From: an uncultured Clostridia bacterium
GTDB taxonomy: Bacteria > Bacillota > Clostridia > Oscillospirales > Ruminococcaceae
Direction of reading: 5' to 3'
Length of the DNA stretch: 64,000 bases
Assembly: GCA_945829235.1 (NCBI GenBank)
Contig: CALZUA010000003.1
Coordinates: forward strand, 124,001-188,000
A program made the position numbers and the translations under genes. This document shows, in pieces, positions 6,348 through 13,385 of this stretch; the first letter of the stretch is position 1; each line of letters starts with the position of its first letter. A model generated the notes under the pieces. The model was not told the origin of the DNA, did no database searches, and was given only the letters and a program-made list of their open reading frames with translations.

Positions 6348-6509
6348 TTTTCGCATGATTTTCGCAAAAACTTCACCAAATCACACTATAATATAAAGAA
6401 ATCAATTTTGCTTTTGAGAAAGGAGCATTCCGAGCGGCGAAACTGTCGGCTAAGGCAGGTATTATTTCTTTTTCTAACCGGTTTTCAGAGGTTCCTTAGA
6501 TATAAATAA

Positions 6510-6534
6510 GCCGCTGACCTCGCAAGTCAGCGGC
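6510..6534. terminator. Hairpin between 4866 and the small 6527 ORF
   Basis: GCCGCTGAC and GTCAGCGGC form a perfect 9-base stem with a CTCGCAA loop. It overlaps the stop codon of the minus-strand 6527 ORF. U tracts are weak on both sides. The 160 bases before it (6348-6509) show only a TATAATATAA box near 6393 and no gene. Confidence 0.5.
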
Positions 6535-6685
6535 TTACATTATTCTCTTCAAAAACCTGCACAAGCGTATCCATAACACCCGAAGCCGCCTGAATACTGC
6601 CTATCATCAACAGGTCGGAGATTTCGCTGATAAATTCGTTTTGGGGCAGTTCCTTGTATTTTTCAAAATCGAAATCGTGAGCCAT
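6527..6685 (-). CDS. Small acidic protein, 52 aa
   Basis: Not in the ORF track. The reverse strand from 6685 reads MAHDFDFEKYKELPQNEFIS, continues through an amphipathic stretch (LLMIGSIQAASGVMDTLVQV) and stops at TGA, 52 residues in all. AAAGGAAACAAG precedes the ATG, and TTGATT-N16-TATAAT lies just upstream (6698-6725). Good initiation and promoter signals support a real gene. The family is not recognised; there is no Cys and no signal peptide. It is divergent from the 6826 ATPase and shares its short control region. Confidence 0.55.
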   Translation of the reverse strand: MAHDFDFEKYKELPQNEFISEISDLLMIGSIQAASGVMDTLVQVFEENNVSR

Positions 6686-6697
6686 CTTGTTTCCTTT

Positions 6698-6725
6698 ATT
6701 ATACACCTAATCACCAAAAAATCAA
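6698..6725 (-). promoter_or_regulatory. Promoter of the 52-residue ORF
   Basis: Minus strand TTGATT (6725-6720), 16 bases, TATAAT (6703-6698), 13 bases before the start codon region. A match to the sigma-A consensus. Confidence 0.6.
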
Positions 6726-6776
6726 GAATTATGTGATAAAAATCACACAATTATATAAAATATCGTGATTTTTTTC

Positions 6777-6805
6777 TTGACATTAGAGTATAATAAGGGT
6801 ATAAT
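6777..6805 (+). promoter_or_regulatory. Sigma-A promoter of the 6826 ATPase
   Basis: TTGACA (6777-6782), 17-base spacer, TATAAT (6800-6805); both boxes are perfect. The start codon follows 20 bases later, after GGAGGTGAGCCT, so the untranslated leader is very short. Confidence 0.8.
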
Positions 6806-6825
6806 GAGTATATGGAGGTGAGCCT

Positions 6826-8142
6826 ATGAAACGATTCGTACTGGACGAGCTTCAGAAATGGAAAAGCTCAAAGCGCAGAAAGCCGCTGATTGTCAAGGGA
6901 GCTCGTCAGGTTGGAAAGACATGGGCGCTTCAGGAGTTCGGGCGCAGTTTCCCGGACGGTTACGCATATTTTAACTTCGATAAAGATGCAGAATATCGGC
7001 AGTTTTTTCAGTCAACAAAGGATGTTCGCCGCATATTGCAAAACCTCGCGATGGCAAGCGGACAGAAGATAACTACGGACACGCTGATAATCTTTGACGA
7101 AATACAAGCTTGCCCGGAGGCTCTAAACTCGCTTAAGTATTTCTGCGAAGACGCTCCGGAGTACTATGTGGCAAGCGCAGGTTCTCTTTTGGGTATAAAG
7201 CTGTCGCAGGGGTTTCCTGTCGGCAAGGTGGATTTTATGGAAATTGGTCCGATGACTTTTACGGAGTATCTTCTTGCGGACGGAGCGGAAAATCTTGCGG
7301 AATACTTGTCGGGGATAAACGAGATTGCTCCGATACCTGACGCATTTTTCAATCCGTTAGTAGAAAAGCTGAAAATGTATTTCGTTGTCGGCGGAATGCC
7401 CGAGCCGGTTCTTGTCTGGACAGAGGACGGCGATATCAAGGAAGCTGACCGTGTGCTGTCAAATATACTGATGTCCTACGAGAACGATTTTGCCAAGCAC
7501 GCTGACCCGACTGATGTTCCGAAAATACAGCTTATCTGGGACTCCCTTCCGTCACAGCTTGCACGGGAAAACAAGAAATTCCTGTACAGCGCAGTAAAGG
7601 ACGGCGCAAGAGCCAGAGAATATGAGAATGCTCTTAACTGGCTCTACAATGCGGATTTGGTGCGCAAAACATTTCGTATAAGCAAGTCCGGACTTCCGCT
7701 GTCTGCTTACGACGACCTGACAGCATTCAAAATCTATATGTCTGATGTGGGGCTGCTGCGTAAACATTCTCACCTTGCTACAAGCGCTTTTGCCGATTAC
7801 AACAGACTGTTCACGGAATTCAAAGGTGCGCTTACCGAGAACTTTGTTCTGCAAAGCCTGTCAAGACAGCTTGAAACCGAACCGAGATATTGGGCTGACG
7901 CTCCTTATGAGGTGGATTTTGTGGTGCAGCTTGACAATGACATAATCCCCGTGGAATGCAAGGCTGAGACAAATGTGAAATCAACGAGCCTGAAGAAATA
8001 CTCGAAGCAATATACGGAGCAAACTCCGATTATAGTGAGGTTTTCGCTGATGAACCTTTCTATGGACGGAAATCTGCTGAATATCCCGCTGTTTCTCGTT
8101 GACAGAGCAGGAGAGCTTATTCGATTGGCGATAAACAGATAA
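6826..8142 (+). CDS. AAA ATPase with C-terminal DUF4143 domain
   Basis: 438 residues. The N-terminal ATPase domain has Walker A GARQVGKT (about residues 25-32) and Walker B LIIFDEIQ (about residue 88). The C-terminal half fits DUF4143, which contains a PD-(D/E)XK-like core; here EVDFVV and PVECKAE are visible. Such ATPases are abundant in gut Bacteroidetes and Clostridia; their function is not established. GGAGGTGAGCCT precedes the ATG. It converges on a second, differently diverged member (8189-9508); the two share plan and motifs but are not recent duplicates. Confidence 0.85.
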   Translation: MKRFVLDELQKWKSSKRRKPLIVKGARQVGKTWALQEFGRSFPDGYAYFNFDKDAEYRQFFQSTKDVRRILQNLAMASGQKITTDTLIIFDEIQACPEALNSLKYFCEDAPEYYVASAGSLLGIKLSQGFPVGKVDFMEIGPMTFTEYLLADGAENLAEYLSGINEIAPIPDAFFNPLVEKLKMYFVVGGMPEPVLVWTEDGDIKEADRVLSNILMSYENDFAKHADPTDVPKIQLIWDSLPSQLARENKKFLYSAVKDGARAREYENALNWLYNADLVRKTFRISKSGLPLSAYDDLTAFKIYMSDVGLLRKHSHLATSAFADYNRLFTEFKGALTENFVLQSLSRQLETEPRYWADAPYEVDFVVQLDNDIIPVECKAETNVKSTSLKKYSKQYTEQTPIIVRFSLMNLSMDGNLLNIPLFLVDRAGELIRLAINR

Positions 8143-8149
8143 ACGAACA

Positions 8150-8177
8150 GAGGCAAGAACAGGAGAGTTCTTGCCTC
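8150..8177. terminator. Bidirectional terminator between convergent ATPase genes
   Basis: Perfect 11-base stem GAGGCAAGAAC / GTTCTTGCCTC with a 6-base loop, placed between the stop codons of the two convergent ATPases. No long U run, but symmetrical use is likely. Confidence 0.65.
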
Positions 8178-8188
8178 GACTTGTGATA

Positions 8189-9508
8189 CTAAATAAACAT
8201 TGTAAGATAATGCGGAAGCGAGATTTTCCGCTCGTTCTCGCCGATATTTCCGCTTATCAGCTTGAAAGCAACCGACGGCGAGAAATTTTCGATGAATTGA
8301 TTGAGCGATTTTGTGGCGGTGTTGCCTGACTTAACCTCAATCGGTTCAACCTCGCCGTTTCTCTCGATAACAAACTCAAGGTTGGAATTGTCGTTTGGCT
8401 TATAGTAATGGAGCGAATAGCCGTTTTTTACAAGCGTTTCCGCAACAAAATTTTCATAAATTCCGCCTTTGGCAAAGCCTTTTAAATTGCCGTTCAGGAG
8501 AGCTTGCTTTGTCGCAAAACCGTACAGCGCAAGGAGCAAACCCGTGTCGTTTATATACACCTTGAATTCGCTGTCCTTTTCATACGCTTTGAGCGGAAGC
8601 ATAGGCGTTGTCGTGTTATAACAGATGTACGCCATATTTGCGTCGCGCAGCCACTGTATGCTGTCGCCGAATTTTCTTGCGGTCGCTTTGCTTTCAACCT
8701 CGGAATACTTGAACTTTTTATTCTCCTTGGCAAGCTGCCGCGGAATACTGTCATAGCACTTCCTTACCTTGACTTTCTCGGCACCTTTGGCGTGCTGCGA
8801 AATATCATCGGCATAGGACGCGAGAATTTTATCTTGGATTTCCTGAACGCGTGTAAAATCCTTGCGTTCCATAAAGTCCGCCACAACCTCTGGCATTCCG
8901 CCTACAACAAGATATTCATTTAAAATCGCCTCAAATTTCTCGTTTACCTCAAACGGTATCTTTTCTTTTGAATTAAAGAAATTCTTCAGATAGTCAACGG
9001 TATCCGAGCCGTACCCATAAGCCCACAAAAACTCCTCAAAGTCCAGCGAGTACATCATCAGCGGCTTTTCATATCCGACAGGAACCGACTCGACTTCCTC
9101 GACATCTTTGTCAGCGTCCTTGCCGTAAGCAAGTCCCAAAAGCGAACCCGACGCGATTACATCGTATCTGCCGTCCTCTGCGAGAAATTTGAGAGCGGTT
9201 CTCGCGTTCGCGCATTTTTGAATTTCATCGAGAAAAATCAGCGTCTTTCCGGGGATTAGCTTTACGCCGGGGATATTCGCGGTAATGCGCTTGTAGATTT
9301 CCTCGGCAGACTTGTCGCCCTCGAAAATGACCTTCAGGCTGCTTTGCATATGAAAATTGATTTCGACAAAGCTCTCGTATTCAGCCTTTGCGAATTCGCG
9401 CACAAGATAGGTTTTTCCGACCTGCCTTGCGCCTTTTATCAGCAGGCACTCCTTGCCTTTGTTGTTCTTCCACCTGAGCAGTTGCTCGTACATTTTTCGC
9501 TTAAGCAT
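8189..9508 (-). CDS. AAA ATPase with C-terminal DUF4143 domain
   Basis: 439 residues. Walker A GARQVGKT near residue 25, Walker B TLIFLDEIQKC near residue 90, and a C-terminal segment with LEFVIERNGEVEPIEVKS, the E-x-K core of the PD-(D/E)XK-like fold. GCGAGGGGAAATT precedes the ATG. The family is usually found as single cytoplasmic genes in variable genome regions. Its arrangement facing the 6826 gene, with only a terminator between, makes independent transcription likely. Confidence 0.85.
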   Translation of the reverse strand: MLKRKMYEQLLRWKNNKGKECLLIKGARQVGKTYLVREFAKAEYESFVEINFHMQSSLKVIFEGDKSAEEIYKRITANIPGVKLIPGKTLIFLDEIQKCANARTALKFLAEDGRYDVIASGSLLGLAYGKDADKDVEEVESVPVGYEKPLMMYSLDFEEFLWAYGYGSDTVDYLKNFFNSKEKIPFEVNEKFEAILNEYLVVGGMPEVVADFMERKDFTRVQEIQDKILASYADDISQHAKGAEKVKVRKCYDSIPRQLAKENKKFKYSEVESKATARKFGDSIQWLRDANMAYICYNTTTPMLPLKAYEKDSEFKVYINDTGLLLALYGFATKQALLNGNLKGFAKGGIYENFVAETLVKNGYSLHYYKPNDNSNLEFVIERNGEVEPIEVKSGNTATKSLNQFIENFSPSVAFKLISGNIGENERKISLPHYLTMFI

Positions 9509-9531
9509 AATTTCCCCTCGCTTTCCCTTTT

Positions 9532-9560
9532 ATCTTACCATATTTTTTGCAAAAAATCAA
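9532..9560 (-). promoter_or_regulatory. Promoter of the 8189 ATPase
   Basis: Minus strand TTGATT (9560-9555), 17 bases, TAAGAT (9537-9532), shortly before the 9508 start. The rest of the 9509-9823 gap is AT-rich with no gene seen. Confidence 0.55.
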
Positions 9561-9735
9561 GTGTTATGCATAAAATCGGGTAATAAAATTTGCGAATTAT
9601 GCAGATTTTCTGGTATTGTTTTAAGATGGTTTTGCATATTTTCGGATGTTATCACGCATTATAAAATGTTTTTGGCTATTTTTCCGCAGTAACGAAAAAC
9701 TCATTCCAAGCCTATTCTAAATTAACATAACAATT

Positions 9736-10048
9736 CATCGAAAATGGTAGAAAACCGTTAACCTCACTGATTAAGCCGCTCCAAGCGAACATATCAGTAA
9801 AACACACCAAAGGAGGCGTTTTAATGTACAGTATGTTTAGCGAGTACAAGGATATCGTAACCATCGAGGAATTACAGGAAATGCTGCGCATCGGGCGTAG
9901 CAAGGCTTATCAGCTTCTGCGAAGCGGCAGTATAAAGGCTTTTCACAACGGCAGGGTTTGGATGATACCGAAAAAGTCGGTGATTGAATATGTAATGGAA
10001 CGGTGTAGGTAAATAATAGGCATACGACCAATCATCGGAAAATGGTAG
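9736..10048. repeat. Paired CATCG(G)AAAATGGTAG repeats flanking the excisionase-like gene
   Basis: CATCGAAAATGGTAG at 9736-9750 and CATCGGAAAATGGTAG at 10033-10048 lie in the same orientation on either side of the 9824 gene. The second is followed by an 18-base palindrome TTTTCGATATATCGAAAA (10052-10069). They could be binding sites for the small HTH protein or for an integrase; this is inferred from position only. Confidence 0.4.
9824..10012 (+). CDS. Excisionase-family HTH protein, 62 aa
   Basis: A small DNA-binding protein with a winged-helix excisionase/MerR-type pattern: DIVTIEELQEMLRIGRSKAY, LLRSGSIKAFHNGRVWMIPK. The GRVWMIPK strand and the following helix are characteristic of helix_turn_helix_17/excise domains. 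AAAGGAGGCGTTTTA precedes the ATG. It lies in the integrase-bearing region and is flanked by short direct repeats. It may act as a recombination directionality factor or a repressor. A second protein of the same type lies at 11447. Confidence 0.75.
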   Translation: MYSMFSEYKDIVTIEELQEMLRIGRSKAYQLLRSGSIKAFHNGRVWMIPKKSVIEYVMERCR

Positions 10049-10160
10049 CACTTTTCGATATATCGAAAACTATTGCTAAAATTGGTTTGACTTTTCGGTA
10101 AAACTGTAAGATAGTTTCTATCAGAGATTTTCTGCTTTCCGAATAAAAGTGAATATAATT

Positions 10161-10193
10161 AACGGCAGGGGCTTTGGGCTCCTGCCGTTTTTA
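10161..10193 (+). terminator. Terminator after the 9824 gene region
   Basis: AACGGCAGG and CCTGCCGTT stem with an 11-base loop followed by TTTTAT. It stands about 150 bases after the 9824 stop; the bases between hold the palindrome at 10052 and no gene. Confidence 0.75.
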
Positions 10194-10261
10194 TCTTATA
10201 CAGCCGTAATCGAGTGGGTAGAATTATCGGCTGATTTTCGTACATTTATTTAATACATGAA

Positions 10262-10975
10262 CTACAATAGTTCTCTGCGTTGGAAATGGAAATAAGGATA
10301 AAAACTGTTAAAATCGCCATGACATACGACTTTCTGAGGGTCTGCAATATGCCTCATAATAAGGGCTTTCCTTTCAAGTGAAAGGGAATCGATTGGCGAA
10401 TCGTAGTCGATAGGCGTCCTCCTCAAATCGCTTTTTTCAGCCAGCTCCTTATATATGGTTTCAAAATGATTAAACAACACCATAAAATCGCGATGGTTAT
10501 CAAGTGCTTTACTCGGGTCAAACCCATATTTTTGAGTATATTCTGATATAAACCTGTTTAGTGTTATGAAAGCAATGGAAGGAAACGTAGTTTTTACAGC
10601 TCGGAATAGTTTTGAATAGTGATATTTGTCTTCGACCAGTAAAAATAGAAAATCAATTTTAGAATGAAGCATATAATCTGATTTTACCATTTTCATTATC
10701 CCCAGTGGCATGTATTCCAGATATGTGTCCATTTCTTTATTCTGATCATTATCAGACAAAACAATAATGGCATAATGAACCAGAAAGAATCCAAATACAC
10801 GTTCAATATATCTCAGGTACTCGTCGCATAGTTCAGGCGGCAATTTAGGAAAATCGTGCCGGACATTGGTTCTATATGTTTCAGGCTCATTTTGTATTTG
10901 GGGCAGAAAAACTTCATTAAGCGTATCCCTAAGCGACTTCAGAAATAATAAGGTTATCTCACTATAATCATTCAT
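10262..10975 (-). CDS. Hypothetical protein, 237 aa
   Basis: Not recognised. No signal peptide; one moderately hydrophobic stretch (VFGFFLVHYAIIVLSDNDQN) that could be a buried helix. Otherwise a helical protein with many Tyr/Phe residues and a basic C-terminus (FHFQRRELL). GGAGGGCGGTTGT precedes the ATG, which supports translation. The gene is AT-richer than its neighbours and has no operon partner, which suggests cargo of the integrated element. No catalytic motif is evident. Confidence 0.6.
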   Translation of the reverse strand: MNDYSEITLLFLKSLRDTLNEVFLPQIQNEPETYRTNVRHDFPKLPPELCDEYLRYIERVFGFFLVHYAIIVLSDNDQNKEMDTYLEYMPLGIMKMVKSDYMLHSKIDFLFLLVEDKYHYSKLFRAVKTTFPSIAFITLNRFISEYTQKYGFDPSKALDNHRDFMVLFNHFETIYKELAEKSDLRRTPIDYDSPIDSLSLERKALIMRHIADPQKVVCHGDFNSFYPYFHFQRRELL

Positions 10976-11446
10976 ACAACCGCCCTCCCAAAAATGTTTA
11001 ATAGTATATTATACCATATTATCTTCATTTTGTCAATGAAAATTTTTAGTGAAAAGTTGTCGTTGAAAAATGACTGGAATAATTCTATACTGATAACAGG
11101 AAAGCAAATGCTTTCATATAATCCCGAAAGGAAGAATAGCAATGAACTATTCGCAACATACATAGCTGTACAATCCAGTATCAGAATGCTTACAGTCAGA
11201 GGAAGTGTTTTGGTATCTAAAGAACAAAGTCTGCCAAAACCATACTCATGTTTTTCTGTTGCTAAAAACGAGTATCAATGACAAAATAAATTTCTCAAAT
11301 CAAATGCTCCATTTCGGAGAAATACAATCAGCTCGTCTGCTTGAGATACTGTTTGAAAAACACCTTAGCCTACTCTGGTGTCTGTTGACGTATGAACTCT
11401 TCGGGTTTTCAATGACATATTATCTATATGAAGGAGGAATTAACCT
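10976..11446. other. Intergenic region without a recognised gene
   Basis: A 471-base AT-rich gap. The ORFs offered by the track (10994 and 11205, plus strand) lack ribosome binding sites and have unconvincing composition. An imperfect hairpin, ATACTC-AT-GTTTTT / AAAAAC-GAGTAT, lies near 11242-11275. The ribosome binding site AAGGAGGAATT of the 11447 gene is at its right end. Confidence 0.5.
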
Positions 11447-11758
11447 ATGGACACAAGCAATGTAACATTAAACCCGGCAATTAAGGCAAGCTCGGAAAAG
11501 AAGTATCCTCTGTACGACACGCCCGGCGGAATTACCAAGCGCTGTCGTGAGGAGAACATCGGCATTTCCGAGAGCAGCATCCGTTTCCTCTGCAAGAGCG
11601 GAGCAATCCCCAGCATTAAGATAGGCCGCAAGACGCTTATCAACTGGGAAGTGTTCTACAAGTACATTCAGAGCGGCGGGACTGTTCAAAAGCAGGAAAA
11701 GCCCGCAGTTGAAACGGCGGTCGGAATTATTCCCTTGCCCGCGAAGATAAGGAGGTGA
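11447..11758 (+). CDS. Excisionase-like HTH protein upstream of integrase
   Basis: 103 residues. The central part (GGITKRCREENIGISESSIR, FLCKSGAIPSIKIGRKTLIN) has the excisionase winged-helix pattern with the conserved strand ending in NWEVFYKYI. AAGGAGGAATTAACCT precedes the ATG. It ends seven bases before the integrase, whose ribosome binding site AGGAGGTGATG overlaps its last codons and stop. The Xis-Int order and tight coupling are typical of Tn916-like and related elements. A role in excision control is likely but not shown. Confidence 0.75.
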   Translation: MDTSNVTLNPAIKASSEKKYPLYDTPGGITKRCREENIGISESSIRFLCKSGAIPSIKIGRKTLINWEVFYKYIQSGGTVQKQEKPAVETAVGIIPLPAKIRR

Positions 11759-11764
11759 TGAATT

Positions 11765-13174
11765 ATGGCGTCTGTTGAGAAGAGAGGCAAGAGCTATCGT
11801 TTCAGGGCTTCCGACGGCTTTGACCCCAAAACCGGCAAGCGTCGGTTTATCGAGGAAACCTGGATTCCGCCCGATAATATGACCGAGCTGCAGATTGAGA
11901 AGGAGGTTAACCGCAAGAAAGTTCTGTTTGAGGAAAAGTGCCGGCGGCGAGGCAAGCTCGACCAGCACATGACCTTCTCCGAATTTGCGGATTACTGGAA
12001 CGAGCACTACGCCTCGAACAGCCTGAAAAGCACCACGCATTCGCAGTACAACCTGCTCCTCAAGCGCATTCTTCCCGCGTTTGGGCATTTGCGAATGGAG
12101 CAAATCGGTCCGGAGCACATCAACGCTTTTATGGATATGCTTCGGCAAGACGGCGTGCGAGTTGACGGGGTTTACGTCTGTCAAGTGGATTTCAAGCGGT
12201 TCATCAAGGACAACGATATATGTCAACAAAAGCTCTGCGATATCGCGGGAATCGGGACTTCCACTCTCGACAAGCTCTGCAAGGACGGGAGAGTAAGCAA
12301 AGTAACTGCACAAAGGCTTTGCGATGCGATGGAAATCAGCGTCGAATTGATGTTCAAGCCCGAGGCTCTCACCAAGCCGCTCTCTGCAAAAACGCTGCTT
12401 CACCACTTTCGGCTGCTGCGGTCAATGTTTGAAAAAGCGGTTAAATGGAATATTGTGTACAACAATCCGTGCGACCGCGTTGACCCGCCAAAGCTCAAGC
12501 GCAAAGAGGCTCGTTATCTCAACGAGGACGAGGCAATTCAGCTGATGAAGGCGCTCGACAACGCTCCCTCGCAGTACAGAATGATGGTTTATCTGATGAT
12601 TTGCACGGGAGCAAGGCGCGGGGAAATCTGCGGGCTTGAATGGGACGACGTAAACTGGGAATCGGGGAAGATACATATTCGGCGAAATTCGCTCTATCTT
12701 CCCGAAAAAGGTATGTACGAGGACACCCCGAAAACCGAAAGCTCCGACCGAATTGTAAGCATTTCCGAATCTGTGATGAAAATGCTGCGCGAGTTCAAGG
12801 CAGAACAGGACAGGACGAAAGCGATTATGGGAGAGGCGTGGGAGGAGCACAACAAGCTGTTCACGCAGTTTCGCGGCAAGCCCATTCACCCGCTCACGAT
12901 AACCAAGTGGCTCGCAAAATTCTGCAAGGACAACGGTCTCCCCCACACTACCCCGCATATGCTTCGGCACACCTCGGCAACTCTCCTGCTTATGCAGGGA
13001 ATTCCGCTCAAGGCGGTTTCCAAGCGGCTCGGTCACGCGCAGCTTTCCACAACGGGCGATATCTACGGGCATAGCCTGTCTTCCGTTGACGAAATCGCCG
13101 CCGATGCGCTTGACAATATGCTAAACCCCTCGGACAAGCTCCGCCGCAAATGTGATGACGACAGCGGCAAGTAG
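11765..13174 (+). CDS. Tyrosine recombinase (site-specific integrase) with HTH insertion
   Basis: 469 residues. The N-terminal arm-binding region is followed by a core-binding domain from about residue 65. The catalytic domain shows TGARRGEICGLEWDD (Arg near 282), a Lys in TPKTESS, HMLRHT (His-x-x-Arg near 400), the LGH motif and the nucleophile in DIYGH (Tyr near 432). All catalytic residues are present, so the enzyme looks intact. Unusually, residues about 134-200 (DNDICQQKLCDIAGIGTSTL, VTAQRLCDAMEISVELMF) form an XRE-like HTH inserted in the core-binding domain. It probably mobilises the element whose attachment-site remnant lies at 22596. Confidence 0.88.
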   Translation: MASVEKRGKSYRFRASDGFDPKTGKRRFIEETWIPPDNMTELQIEKEVNRKKVLFEEKCRRRGKLDQHMTFSEFADYWNEHYASNSLKSTTHSQYNLLLKRILPAFGHLRMEQIGPEHINAFMDMLRQDGVRVDGVYVCQVDFKRFIKDNDICQQKLCDIAGIGTSTLDKLCKDGRVSKVTAQRLCDAMEISVELMFKPEALTKPLSAKTLLHHFRLLRSMFEKAVKWNIVYNNPCDRVDPPKLKRKEARYLNEDEAIQLMKALDNAPSQYRMMVYLMICTGARRGEICGLEWDDVNWESGKIHIRRNSLYLPEKGMYEDTPKTESSDRIVSISESVMKMLREFKAEQDRTKAIMGEAWEEHNKLFTQFRGKPIHPLTITKWLAKFCKDNGLPHTTPHMLRHTSATLLLMQGIPLKAVSKRLGHAQLSTTGDIYGHSLSSVDEIAADALDNMLNPSDKLRRKCDDDSGK

Positions 13175-13225
13175 CTTCCGAAAACGTGACAGCTGCGGGA
13201 TAATCCGTAGCTCGTCGCGAAATTT

Positions 13226-13247
13226 AACAAGCCCGCGCTTGTTTTTT
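13226..13247 (+). terminator. Terminator after the integrase
   Basis: AACAAG / CTTGTT stem with a CCCGCG loop and a run of T, about 50 bases after the integrase stop. Confidence 0.7.
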
Positions 13248-13385
13248 GTTCGATGAAAGAAAATGATTTTTGTTTGAAAATTCCACCTTTTCTGTAAAAT
13301 ATTTTTGGAAACGCCCCAAAACGCGGGTTTTTCGGGTAGTATTCGGTTTATTTTTTTGAAAAGGTGGAAAAAAGGAGGAAATATT

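Noticed and set aside
10994-11281. 95-residue plus-strand ORF
   Set aside because: No ribosome binding site, AT-rich, unconvincing protein composition.
11468-12406. 312-residue minus-strand ORF over the integrase
   Set aside because: Shadow of the Xis and integrase genes, which carry all expected motifs.
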